Shown here: positions 24,531 to 38,248 of the stretch, piece after piece
How positions within the stretch are numbered: position 1 is the stretch's first letter
Layout: each line of letters opens with the position of its first letter
Origin: Tachypleus tridentatus
Taxonomy: Eukaryota; Arthropoda; Merostomata; Xiphosura; Limulidae
Reading direction: 5' to 3'
Length of the DNA: 64,000 nucleotides
NCBI RefSeq assembly: GCF_004210375.1
Contig: NC_134832.1
Coordinates: 155,059,592 to 155,123,591, forward strand
Notes under the pieces: generated by a model
Seen by the model: only the letters and a program-made list of their open reading frames with translations
Told to the model about the DNA's origin: nothing
The model's database searches: none
Position numbers and translations under genes: made by a program

Positions 24531-25247
24531 GCTACCTTCAATTATCAACCGTTCCAAGTGTATTATTCCACGACTGCAAGTTAATTTCTGTAATTCTACG
24601 TGTGTTAAGTCTATGTATAGTGTTAGATAGTAAGGAAGTTAGATTCGATGTTTAGTCATCTGACGGTTCTTGTTAAGGTCTGTATAAGTTAAGTCTTAAG
24701 TTCCTGTTTCAAACATTCCGTTAGCCTATGTTAAGTTCCTGTTTTAAACATTCCGTTAGCCTGTGTTAAGTTCCTGTTTTAAACATCTCGTTAGCTTGTG
24801 TTAAGTTCCTCTTTTAAACATTCCGTTAGCCTGTGTTAAGTTCCTGTTTTAAACATTTCGTTAGCTTGTGTTAAGTTCCTGTTTTAAACATCTCGATAGC
24901 TTGTGTTAAGTTCCTCTTTTAAACATTCCGTTAGCCTCTGTTAAGTTCCTGTTTCAAACATCTCGTTAGTTTGTGTTAAGTTCCTGTTTTAAACATTTCG
25001 TTAGCTTGTGTTAAGTTCCTGTTTTAAACATCTCGTTAGATTAAGTTAAGTTCGTGTTATAAACATTCCGTTGGCGTGTGCTACCTTCAATTATCAACCG
25101 TTCCAAGTGTATTATTCCACGACTGCAAGTTAATTTCTGTAATTCAACGTGTCTTATGTATAGTGTTAGATAGTAAGGAAGTTAGATTCGATACTTAGTC
25201 ATCTGACGGTTCTTGTTAAGGTCTGTATAAGTTAAGTCTTAACTCTT
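24150..25247. repeat. 549-bp segmental tandem duplication
   Basis: The last ~11 repeat units plus ~170 bp of unique DNA (from GCTACCTTCAATTATCAACC, at 24531 and 25080) occur twice at a constant offset of 549 bp. The second copy has a few-base deletion in the unique part (ctacgtgtgttaag versus caacgtgtctta). Unequal exchange between 35-bp units could have produced it. Confidence 0.93.
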
Positions 25248-27164
25248 GAAATATTTGTTGGATTTTGATTATAAAAAAACGTTGGATGACCTTATCATTA
25301 TTAAAGCTACAGAAGTCGAGATCCTGAAGAATGCAACAGTTGAGAATAGTTTTTGTTTATTATTTCTCAATTATTTTAATAAAATGTTATCATGAACATG
25401 ATATCTTAGCCCCAGGGAAAACCAATAGACAATTCAGAGTATTTTTACATCATCCAAGACTATTGAAATGGAAACAAGTTGAGACCGGATGTAGTCATTT
25501 GTGTTGTTGTTTCTGTCCTCGTGCTCAAACAAGAGCCGTTCTAAATAACTATTCCTCGATAGGAAAGTTTCGATTTCTTTATTTAAAAACGAAAAACTCA
25601 TCAACTTGTACAATGGTTAACAAAGTGGGCGAAGTACGGCGCTCTGAAAATTATAACATTAATTAAAATCCGGAAACATTAATCACAAACGATTCATGCA
25701 CATCGCAGGTTCATTGATTTCTGTGTTGTTTTTTGCTCTATAAAATGTGACCAGGTCATTTTATATAGAATGGGAGGGAATTCTATAAAAATACAGTGTG
25801 GCTAGTGACTCACGTGCACTAAGTAAGTATAGTCAGTGTGTCCAAAGAACAACAGAGAACGGAAGTGCTACCAGAAAACGTGAAATTTAACACTTGTTTT
25901 TTTTCAATATCGGTATAATATCAGTTGTTCGTGATTACCACTAGGAGAGACTGATATGTAAACGTTTCTCTCTATCAATATAACACACAAATAAAGATCG
26001 TATCCTCCATATTTTCCGTGTCTTGTAGCCCATTAATTCCACGTTTCCTGTAGTTAGGTAGAAAAGTGCGGAATTATTGTGTGTCCGGGGGAAATGTGGT
26101 GTAAAGGCGCTAGGGGGCGGAGTGCTCAAACACGCGAACCCTAATTTCCATACAAACACATTGAAGTATTATTGGACTTTCATCGAGTTGTATAAAGTAT
26201 AATTGGTGCCTTGCATGTCAGGCACGAACCTTTACGCTTCGTCATGGTGGCAGGTAATGAAGATATCTGCCTGATCTCCTGGAGAGTAGTCCAGGCCACG
26301 ATCCTGTCAATAATATTTCCGTTTTTGTTATAGCGTCATAAAATGAGGAACGCCAACACAAAAGGGGTGTCAGTCTATATTCTGGTGTATTGATCACCGT
26401 GCAAGCAATATTTTTAAAACGTTGATGTACATTATTTGTTAAGAACAGTTTGACCTATCGACCTTCGTAATTACTTGACCTAATCATGTTCTATCTGGCG
26501 CCTCGGTCTGTAACTCGGAAGCTACAATAGTAGGGAGGTTATTATGGGCCTAACTTTTGTTGTTACTGCACTACAACAAGGGAAGCGCTATGGTCAAAAG
26601 AATGGCGTTACTTTTAACATAAATTACATTACTCAACAGAAACGTGGTTCTCGAAGTTTGGGTTATTTTAGATGTTCATTACCAAAACCTTAGAGACTTG
26701 ATTATAGTGAAGGATGAACTGTGTGGTAAGGTTGTTGTGTGGACGACTTTTCTAAGAAACTGGATGTTTGTGACCTTCGTGGAGTTTGTCTGTTAATTAC
26801 GAGGTTTTTAGTCACGACTAACAAGTGTTTGTTGCGACTCATGACGATATTTGTTATCATTAAATTGTCTAACTAACCTAACATCTTCAACTCGTTCTGT
26901 ACATTTGTAGTGGACCTTTTGTTTATGTTTCCTTATAGAGACACCTATTTACCATCGTTTTTATTTTACACGATGCAATAGATAGTTTCAAGTTATGCCT
27001 CTTTGTTTCAAATAGAACAAAGTATAAATAAATTACAAAATTATATGTAAATAAGCCTAAAGTTTCAAACTTTGTGACATAAAACGAAACAGGAAATTAA
27101 ATAACTCAGATGGAAGCGAATATTCCTATAATACAGCCATTATAATACAATATAAGTAAGCTAT
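25248..27164. other. unique intronic DNA
   Basis: The longest non-repetitive part of the Msx intron. A 111-codon + frame (25331-25666) and a 72-codon - frame (25941-26159) have no recognisable motif. A GC-richer stretch at about 26200-26530 contains CCTGTCAATAATATTTCC and several CG-containing motifs and might be an intronic regulatory element (inference). Confidence 0.4.
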
Positions 27165-28515
27165 ATGGTTCTAAACTATAAACTAAACAACAGATGTACA
27201 CTAAAAACTAAACAATGGATACAAACTATAACTAAACAATGCATGTACACTATAAACTAAATAATGCATGTACACTATAAACTAAACAACAGATGTACAC
27301 TATAAACTAAACAATGGATACAAACTATAACTAAACAATGCATGTACACTATAAACTAAACAATAGATGTGCACTATAAACTAAACAATTAATGTACACA
27401 ATAACTAAACAATTAATGTACGCTATAAACTAAACAATAAATGTGCACTGTAAACTGAACAATGGATGTGAACTACAATTAAAATTGAACCAAACTATAA
27501 ACTAAACAGATGTACACTATAAACTAAATATTGGATGTAAACTATAGCTAAACAACAGGTATACACTACAAACTAAACAATGGATATAAACTATAACTAA
27601 ACAACATATGTATACTATAAACTAAACAATGGATGTACACTATAAATTAAACAACAGATGTAAACTATAAACTAAACAATGGATTTACACTATAAACTAA
27701 ACAACGGATGTAAGTTATAAACTAAACAATGGATGTACACTATAAACTAAACAACAGATGTACACTATAAACTAAACAATGGATTTACACTAAACTAAAC
27801 AACGGATGTAAGTTATAAACTAAACAATGGATGTACACTATAAACTAAACAACAGATGTACACTATAAATTAAACAACAGATGTAAACTATAAACTAAAC
27901 AATGGATTTACACTATAAACTAAACAACGGATGTAAGTTATAAACTAAACAATGGATGTACACTATAAACTAAACAACAGATGTACACTATAAACTAAAC
28001 AACAGATGTACACTATAAACTACACAACAGATGTAAACTATAAACTAAACAACAGATGTACACTATAAACTAAACAGCAGATGTACACTATAAACTAAAG
28101 AACCGACGTATACTATAAACTAAACAATGGATGTAAACTATAACTGAAATGGAGCTAAACTATAAATTAAACAACAGATGTGTGCTATACACTAAACAAT
28201 GGATGTCAACTATAAACTAAGCAATGAATGTAAACTACAACTAAAATGGATCTAAACTATAAACTAAACAATGGATGTAAACTGTAAACTAATCAACAGA
28301 TGTAAACTATAAACTAAACAACAGATGTACAACATAAACTAAACAAATGTACACTATAAACTAAACAGAAGATGTACAACATAAACTAAACAGCAGATGT
28401 AAACTGTGAAATAAACAACAGATGTAAACTATAACTAAAATAGGTCTAAACTATAAACTAAATAACATAAGTATACTATAAAGTAAACAATGGATGTTAG
28501 CTATAACTTTAACAG
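27165..28515. repeat. 25-bp minisatellite, ~54 copies
   Basis: The unit contains CTATAAACTAAACAACAGAT and gtaca, with acaatgg alternatives. Blocks such as a ggatttacac unit followed by cggatgtaag recur in order (about 27680, 27780, 27900), showing higher-order copying. Confidence 0.95.
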
Positions 28516-30004
28516 TATATGTAATCTATAATTATAATCTCATGGAATGTTATATACGTGTTTGAAATGTTTTCGAATATTAAAATATAAGTACAGTTAC
28601 GAAGAGTTACAGCTATTAATCATATCTCTACATAGTTTAAACCGTCTTCAGTCTTCCGCTGTCTTTAAATACACAAGTTTACTAATTTAAATATAGATGT
28701 ATAGTAATTTTGAAGTGCAGGGAAGTCAATGTTATAGAACATTGATTTTCTACACATATTGTATTTTGTTAGGTTAGACGAAGACAATGTACGAAGTTTA
28801 ACATTCGTCTTTAAATCCATGTTTACATGACGTCTCTTTTCTACAGCAAACAATCTGAGCTTACATCTTGATTCAACAAAATTTATAGGTATGAGGGAAA
28901 GACAACCTTTACGCAAGTAAGAGATGCTATCTAAATATATAGTTAATTAACGTGGACACAATAAAGGAATGAATCTATATTCAATAGGGAGAAAGGTGTC
29001 ACGGGTACCTTTGAAATTTATGAAAGAAATAATAAAGCATGTCAGGTATGTCCTGGCTTAACATTGTTATTCATACCAAACAAAAACATGATTTTCAGCT
29101 TACATAGTCCAGGTATCCTATTAGAACTCGTCGAACATTTTTATCACATTTTTTAATGCTGTTAATCACGTGTTTGAAACAATAAACTATATTTGGTGAT
29201 TTTCGTAATTTACACTGACAAAAGTAAACTATATGATTTTATTATAACCTATTATATTACACTATTAACATCTTTTATATAGATCAAAGAGAATAGAAAG
29301 TTCTATGATAAAAGCAAATATAATAAATCCATTTTCTTTCATAAAACTTTGTGAATTCACAGATCTGTTTTACCGCCACATTTATAGATAAACAAGTATA
29401 CCAGTATTACTTATACATAAAAACATTCGTGTTTCCACTTTATATTTTGTTTCCCTCCTAAAAGTGATAGACTTTGTAATGTTCCAAATAATACCTTTTA
29501 TTTATGGTAATTTAAAATTGGAAAAGCTCATGTGGTAAATATCACACTTTTTGTAGGTTAAAATAAATGTTTTATATACGAGCCATAGCAGAACTCTTAG
29601 GGGGATGGGTCAACTTACAGGGGATTATAAAGTCTGAATTACACTTTCTTTTAGCGGTATGTTCTTGTGTTACTTGTAGTCAATAAGGTTTATTGTTAAC
29701 ATGTTAAATGTAATACAATATGGTCACAAAGGTGAATGGTTATTGTTTAGATAAGTTACTAATAAATTGAAATAAAAATAACATCTGAAAATAGGCGTAT
29801 CAATAATAACGTTGAAAGTGCAAGTCTAAAGAGGCACTCATAACTACACGTTCCCATTTCAATATCTTATACAGAAATTCTTTACGTGAACTTAGCACGT
29901 GGTAGAGAAATCTCAAACGCATGTGATATACAGTAGTGTTAACACGCATGTAACGTTTCTCAACAGGAAAATTGTGTTGTAACGCACATGCCATCCTACA
30001 CACG
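28516..30004. other. unique intronic DNA, nothing recognised
   Basis: AT-rich. Minus-strand frames of 83 and 67 codons (28665-28916, 29800-30003) show no family signature. Confidence 0.4.
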
Positions 30005-30545
30005 TGCTTAGCCTGTTACGTAATAATCCCATAAACACGTGTTATGTAGTAATCCTATAAACACGCACTACTCATATTATAAAGAAATCCCATAAACACG
30101 TGTTATGTAGTAATCCTATAAACACGCACTACTCATATTATAAAGAAATCCCATAAACACGTGTTATGTAGTAATCCTATAAACACGCACTACTCATATT
30201 ATAAAGAAATCCCACGTGTTATGTAGTAATCCTATAAACACGCACTACTCATATTATAAAGAAATCCCATAAACACGTGTTATGTAATCCTATAAACAGC
30301 ACTAATATTATAAAGAAATTCCACACGTGTTAAGTATTATAAACACGCAAATATTATAAAGAAATCCCATAAACACGTGTTATGTAGTAATCCTATAAAC
30401 AGGCACTAATATTATAAAGAAATTCCATAAACACGTGTTATGTAGTAATCCTATAAACAGGCACTAATATTATAAAGAAATTCCATAAACACATGTTATG
30501 CAGTAATCCTATAAACACGCACTACTCATATTATAAAGTATAAGT
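30005..30545. repeat. 61-bp minisatellite with CACGTG palindrome, ~9 copies
   Basis: The unit contains CATAAACACGTGTTATGTAG, taatcctataaacacgcac and tactcatattataaagaaat. AACACGTGTT is a perfect 10-bp palindrome that includes an E-box. Central units (30280-30360) have deletions. Confidence 0.95.
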
Positions 30546-31030
30546 ACTGGTGTTATGGAGTGATATAATCACCAGTATGTTATATATTCATTTTATGTAG
30601 TTACAATAAAGACACCGATTAAAGATAGCAGTTCTCTTGTACTACAACCAAAGATAATAAATTACTTGTGTTTAATTGTTATCTGGTAAGTAAACAAATA
30701 AGAAGTAATCAGTAACCATGATGTATAAAGTATGACTAATAAGAAATCCAAGTTTACTGTTACTGTTTGTCAACTTCAATAAGAGAATTAGTTAACTTTG
30801 GAGTTTCAAATGTCGTGGGATAGTTAATAAGACGAAAGCTTTATAAATTATAGCACTAGAACTGATATATTGTTCATTATTAGTAGTATTCTTATTATTG
30901 TTCATTTAAATGATGGTTTAATTATATTATATGCAAAAAAAAAAATACTTTCCGGAAGGGGAACATCACCTGAAGGCTTATTTACAGATAGTTTCACACT
31001 ACTGGTTTTTCGACATATGCTCTCTGGTTA
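30546..31030. other. unique intronic DNA, nothing recognised
   Basis: AT-rich sequence between the 61-bp array and a SINE. It includes an A-run at about 30931-30942. Confidence 0.4.
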
Positions 31031-31284
31031 AGGCTTGGCATGGTCTGGTGGTTAGGGGACTCGTCTGGCAATTTGATAGTCGTGGGATCGAAACCCCTTT
31101 ACCGAATTATTTTGCCCATTTAATGATGGTAGCGAATAATGTGACTGTTAAACCCATCTTTCGTTAGTAAAGACTAGCCCAAGAAACAGTGATGACTATC
31201 TGTTTTCCCTCTAGTCTTAAACTGTAAAGTTTGTGACAGCTAGTGCAGAGAACCAACGTGTAGCTTTAAATACAAAACTGAATT
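31031..31284 (+). mobile_element. SINE family B, diverged copy
   Basis: The head TTGGCATGGTCTGGTGGTTA is followed by GTGGGATCGAAACCCC as a B-box-like segment, then taaagactagcccaagaaac, ttttccctctagtctta and gtgtagcttta. The order matches the copy at 37985. Overlapping open reading is a shadow. Confidence 0.75.
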
Positions 31285-31490
31285 ACTTTGAACTGAATAA
31301 TCTTTCAAATAGAAATCCGCTAATACTTTCAATACCTATTTGTGTTTAGTACCTGAAAGAGGAAGGTAAACACTAAAAATATATTCCAGTTCTTGTGTAA
31401 TATTGTTGTAGTTGTATTGGGGTTTTGCAAACTTGTATGTTAGAATACACACTTTTGACATTTAAACTATAATCACCTTTTCATTACCAA
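31285..31490. other. short unique intronic segment
   Basis: AT-rich, nothing recognised. It leads directly into the first recognisable unit of the acceptor-like array. Confidence 0.4.
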
Positions 31491-33170
<1,680 letters not shown>

Positions 33171-33940
33171 ACGAAGGACACCGGACACTGTACACAGCTT
33201 GAGTAAATCAAGAGGAGAAACATTCTACATGTCGTCACCAGGTTCATATATTGTAAGCTCGCCAGCAAGGATATACTGGAACGGAAGTTGGACCATCCCT
33301 GTTTTCAGTGTACACAAGTTCCTACAATATTGGTGATTGTTTCAGTTATCCAAATGGAAACGGTTGTCCTTTACGTCTGTACATAAGTCTCTTACGTGAC
33401 TGTGATGCTTTAATAATGTGTTTTAATACATGTAGCGGGCTTCGACGAAACTCTGGGTTATTTAGCGTTCTAACTCTGAAGATAACGGGGAATATTATGA
33501 AACTAGGACGTTTGACGACAGTGGGTGAAGAGACGATCATTTAAATCGAGAGCTGTTTTTAATTATGTTTCAGCTTCTAAGACATTCATAGAAATTACGG
33601 GAATTGCATTAGTACCCGGTCAAAGATCAAGTTTGAATTGTGAATATAAAAACCGTCCTTCAGAGGGCGCTGTAGTAAGTTCCTTAAGCTTTGTGTAAAG
33701 GCCTTGTTTTTCATGTGTTCTATCATATATATATATTGTAAGTAGAAAATTTGCTTGTACATATACATATAAGATACATAAAGCAATGGAAACTTGGAAA
33801 GAGAAAAATGCCTGGTAGTTTGTTAAATCAAATTCCATAATGATATTAATACTGGACTGTTTTCACACCTAAACTTTGGTATTAATACGGAACTGTTTTC
33901 ACACCAAAACTGCGGTATTAATTTCATTACGCACGTAAAC
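33171..33940 (+). other. Msx 3' UTR / downstream region
   Basis: Sequence directly after the Msx stop. Short frames on both strands overlap and look like chance. No AATAAA is seen before the SINE at 33941. The region up to about 33.6 kb is somewhat GC-richer, as expected of a 3' UTR. Its end cannot be fixed. Confidence 0.45.
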
Positions 33941-34076
33941 GTTGTTTTTGTTTTGTTGTTTTTGAATTAAGCACAAAGCTACACAATGGGCTATCTGTGC
34001 TCTGCCCCCCACGAGTATCGAAACCCGGTTTTTAGCGTTGTAAGTTCGCAGACATACCGCTGAGCCACTGGGGGCA
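33941..34076 (-). mobile_element. SINE family A, well-preserved copy
   Basis: Read on the minus strand it begins GTGCCCCCAGTGGCTCAGCG, then gtatgtctgcgaacttacaa, CGGGTTTCGATACTCGTGG, gggcagagcacagatagccc, and an A-rich tail. It lies 0.77 kb after the Msx stop codon, possibly within the 3' UTR. Confidence 0.85.
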
Positions 34077-34096
34077 CATCTAAACATACTCATGTT

Positions 34097-34102
34097 AATA
34101 AA
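34097..34102 (+). terminator. candidate Msx poly(A) signal AATAAA
   Basis: The first AATAAA found downstream of the Msx stop codon (927 nt away) on the + strand. In an AT-rich genome this hexamer is common, and no U/GU-rich element confirms it. Confidence 0.2.
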
Positions 34103-34146
34103 GCTGTATGAACTATACATGAAATAGAATACAGTTCTTCCTATAA

Positions 34147-34290
34147 CAACTAAACACTAGATATATATATATACAGTATAGAAATATCCCTCTTGATAAG
34201 AACTAAACACTAGATATATATATACAGTATAGAAATATCCCTCTTGATAACAACTAAACACTAGATATATATATACAGTATAGAAATATC
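34147..34290. repeat. ~52-bp tandem repeat, ~2.7 copies
   Basis: The unit contains AACTAAACACTAGATATATA, tatacagtatagaaatatcc and ctcttgata. Copies differ in the length of the TA run. Confidence 0.9.
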
Positions 34291-34412
34291 TTGAATAATA
34301 TAATCTTTATATCAACAAAAATGAGAGCTATTTAATAAAACTGACAAGATATTGTTATCTCAGGTTTCCCAAACTAAGAGGAAAACATCATATGCACAGT
34401 ACATTATCATGC

Positions 34413-35036
34413 TGTGAGAATGAAGTTCATTTTACCCTATTTTACACACTACGTTCTAGTTTTGTAAGAATGAAGTTCATTTTACTCTATTTTCCCACTA
34501 CGTTGTAGTGCTGTAAGAATGAAGTTCATTTTACCATATTTTAGACACCACGTTGTAGTGTTGTAAGAATGAAGTTCATTTTACTGTATTTTACACACTA
34601 CGTTGTTGTGTTGTAAGAATGAAGTTCAGTTTACTGTATTTTACACACTACGTTGTTGTGTTGTTAGAATGAAGTTTATTTTACTCTATTTTACACACCA
34701 TGTTGTTGTGTTGTAAAAATGAAGTTCAGTTTACTCTATTTTACACACCACGTTGTAGTGTTGTAAGAATGAAGTTCAGTTTACTCTATTTTACACACCA
34801 CGTTGTAGTGTTGTAAGAATGAAGTTCAGTTTACTCTATTTTACACACCATGTTGTTGTGTTGTAAGAATGAAGTTCATTTTACTCTATTTTACAACAAC
34901 GTTGTAGTGTTGTAAGAATGAAGTTCATTTTACTGTATTTTACACACCACGTTGTAGTTTTGTAAGAATGAAGTTAAGTTTATTTTATTTTACACACCAC
35001 GTCATAGTGTTGTAAGAATGAAGTTCAGTTTATTCT
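34413..35036. repeat. 50-bp minisatellite, ~12 copies
   Basis: The unit contains TTGTAAGAATGAAGTTCAGT, then ttactctattttacacaccacgttgtagtg. Units alternate between attttactg and agtttactc forms. Confidence 0.95.
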
Positions 35037-35124
35037 TTCTACAGTGTTTGCTACTAATTATGTGAAGAATGGACTTCACATGGTTCTTTATTTTTAGCGT
35101 TTTATAATTGGCATAAGTAAATAA

Positions 35125-35365
35125 TGTATTCCAATCACACAACTATATTCAACAGTAACATTATAATATATTGCAGTCATAGAACTATAATATTCAATAA
35201 AAAACAATATAACAGAGACATAGAACTATAATACTCAACATCAAAACAATATACTCTAGTCATGCAACTATAATCAGCAATAAAAATAATATATTCCAGC
35301 CACACAACTAACTATATTCTATAATATATTCCAGTCACACGACTACATTCTACAATAATAAAATA
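35125..35365. repeat. degenerate ~45-60 bp repeat
   Basis: Loose recurrence of AATATATTCCAGTCACACAA and actatattcaacaataa with many indels. The period is irregular, so the copy number is uncertain (about 5). Confidence 0.6.
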
Positions 35366-35449
35366 ATACATTCAATTTTAAGTACATATTTAATAACAGT
35401 CAAGAAATGCACCTCAGTCTCCCTTCCCTAATCAGTCATTACAAAATCA

Positions 35450-35775
35450 TATCAGTAGTTTAAGTCCGTACTAAAGTGTGTTTATATTATGACGAAAAAC
35501 AAATGTTAATAACTGTTTGTTTTTTTCCTACTGGGCGTCGCTAACCATCTGAAAATGTAAGTTATCAGTAACTTTAAGTCCGTACTAAAGTGTGTTTATA
35601 TTATGACGAAAAACAAATGTTAATAACTTTTTTTTTTTTTCCTTCTGGGCGTCGCTAACCATCTGAAAATGTAAGTTATCAGTAGCTTTAAGTCCGTACA
35701 AAAGAGTGTTTATATTATGAGGGAAAACAAATGTTAATAACTAGGCCTTGCTAACCCTCTGAAAATGTAAGTTCT
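35450..35775. repeat. ~114-bp tandem repeat, 3 copies
   Basis: Each copy contains TTTAAGTCCGTACTAAAGTG, ttatattatgacgaaaaaca, aatgttaataact, a T-run and cgtcgctaaccatctgaaaa. The third copy lost the T-run. Confidence 0.93.
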
Positions 35776-37867
35776 TACCAAGTGGTGGTACGAACGATAG
35801 ATATTTGATTAAACGATAGTCTTTAATCATTGTTCACCAGGAGGCAATATGGGAAGTAAGATGGATGGTTTGTGTGATAGTTTGAGAACGCTGAAATATT
35901 GCAAAATAATATACTCTGTCCTATTTGTGACTAGTGTTATCCTACGTTTTGGAATAATAGGACTAGTTTATTGAATGTGAGAGAATAAAACAATGTAAAC
36001 ATAAAGAATTGTCACCAAATAGTGCTGTCTCAGCTAGCTTCCGAAGTATAGATATTTGTAATGTAAAAATAAAATTAAAAAATATATAAACTGTATGGAG
36101 AGACAGAAAGTGTTTAAGAGCGACCCCTTGCGGTATCTCAGCGATAATTCTGAGGGATTATAATTCTATAAATAGGAATTTGATACTTGAGGTCGGAACA
36201 ACACAGGCAGTCACTATACCACTTTGTGTTTAGGAAAACAAAACATACAAAGAAACCTAACATTTCTTTCTGTTTAAAATCATTAGATTAGCGTATGTGG
36301 ATCGCACACATTCTATATAACATTATAAGTAAAGAGAAATTCGAATTTAATAAATTTGTGTACGTTTTAAATGGGTAATCAATATATGTATATATATATC
36401 CTTGATCGTTCAATGCCTTATCAGTAAATCAAACTATTTATCCTCCCTTGTCAATAAAAATAAAACATCGATAAAGTAGAATAAAATATACGTACAATAC
36501 GTATTCTAATGACAAGCGGAGAACTTAATAAAATGCCATTGAGGGCTAATTACTTTGATTTTTCAAATTGTATCAGCGATTTTAAAGACATGTTATAACT
36601 TTATCTGTCTGATAATCCGACAAAAACACATAAAACATAGGCGTCACAGTTTTGCTGTCCAAGACCATAAACTAATCTAAATGTAAGAGCTACATATACC
36701 AGTCTCGTAATAATTGGGAACTCTTAAAAAAATTACTAATGCATACAAGAAATTAAGTTATATCATATATAAACTTGAGTTTGTGAATGCAGTCAGTGCA
36801 TATTTTAAACAGATTATTTATTTATATTTGAAATGATTATAATAGAAATATAATAAATTACCTCGTTAATTTGTAGCCTTTGGCAATGCCTCGAAATCCT
36901 AACGTGTCCGTGTTTTTTCAGATGTTTTTCGGCTAGAAAGACCTTAACTATTGACAAGAGTTTCCTAGACAGTAGATGGTTTTTATCAGTACATTAATTT
37001 TTATAAGAATGACTGGAAGTATTTTACTCTACGATTTTTTTTTTTGGGGGGGCGCTCTGTAAATATATTGATGATACAGGCCAATAGATGTACAATGTTC
37101 ACAATAGATGTACAATGTTCATAGTATTTACTTCATTCTTAGCCAGAGGAGGAAGTCAGTGAAATACATTCCACTTTACATGGACTTATTTAAACACATC
37201 TAAATTTGATGGACTTCAACAAACTTGTTTCATTTAATAAATGAAAGAAACGAAAGTATCTAACACATTTCAACTTGTACAGGATGTCCCAGAAGTATGA
37301 ACCCATATAAGTTATTCTTAAAACTGAACAAACATTTTTCTAATGTCGATATTCCTGGAACAAGAATATGCTGATGACACACAATTGACACCTGTGTAGC
37401 TGTTAATTTGAATAATAAACAAATTAAGAGAACATTAAGTATTTGTTGTGGGTCCAGACTTCAGAAACACATTTCTCGGACGACGTTAAAATATGGAACC
37501 ATCATCTATTTCTAAATTATTTGAAAACTTTTAAAAGCACTACATACGAAATCAATATTGTTCAGGGATTATTTAGCAAGGCGCAACATTTCTCAACGTG
37601 TAGGTGAAAACGGCCTCATGACGGAAGCAGACAACTGTGTTTCCTTCATGTACTCTTACACATGCCAATTTTATCTTTCGCTTATGATATAACGATGGTA
37701 CTAAGTAAGTAATACTAAACTTCAAATTGCAAATTCATAAACTCAGTGTGACCAGACGGATGGTGTAGAGAGTGTAACTCTGAACGATTTTAGTTTTGTA
37801 AGAGTGTTATAGAAGAACTGATATATGCCTTAATCTAATAAAATGTATATGTATTGTTATAACAAAC
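35776..37867. other. unique AT-rich intergenic DNA
   Basis: No supported gene. Noted: a T11/G8 homopolymer junction near 37045, a doubled 17-bp motif (acaatagatgtacaatgtt) near 37085-37120, and ACAGGATGTCCCAGAAGT near 37281, which resembles ends of some DNA transposons but has no partner seen. Confidence 0.4.
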
Positions 37868-37962
37868 TTACATCGAGCCATTTGCTGTGTACACCAAAGG
37901 AAACGAACGTCTGGTTTTAGGGTTGTAAGTCCAAAGACTTAACACTGTCCCACCGGCTGACA
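37868..37962 (-). mobile_element. SINE family A, strongly diverged copy
   Basis: Minus-strand remnants of GCCGGTGGGACAGTGTTAAG, then tttggacttacaaccctaaaaccag and a degraded B-box. No tail is preserved. Confidence 0.5.
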
Positions 37963-37984
37963 TAATAAAATGACTTTAAAACTT

Positions 37985-38248
37985 AATGGCCAGGTGGTTA
38001 GAGCACTTGACTAGCAATCTGAGGGTCACAAGTTAGAATCCCCGTCACACCAAACATGCTCTCCCTTTCAGCCGTAGGGCGTTATAATTTGATGATCAAT
38101 CCCACTATTCGTTTGTAAAAGAGTAGCACAAGAGTTGGCGGTGAGTGGTGATGACGAACTGCCTTCCCTCTAGTTTTACAGTGCAAAATTAGCACGACTA
38201 GTACAGATAGCCCTCGTGTAGCTTTGAGCGAAATTCAAAACAAATAAC
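37985..38248 (+). mobile_element. SINE family B, near full length
   Basis: A tRNA-like head, ATGGCCAGGTGGTTAGAGCA, is followed by a B-box-like AGTTAGAATCC and CACCAAACATGCTCTCCCTT. The body has aaaagagtagcacaagagtt, tgccttccctctagttttac and gccctcgtgtagctttgagc, and the tail gaaattcaaaacaaat. The first few head bases are missing. Confidence 0.88.

Noticed and set aside
25331..25666. 111-codon + frame inside the Msx intron as a nested gene
   Set aside because: No recognisable domain, and composition matches the AT-rich background; no supporting splice or promoter context.
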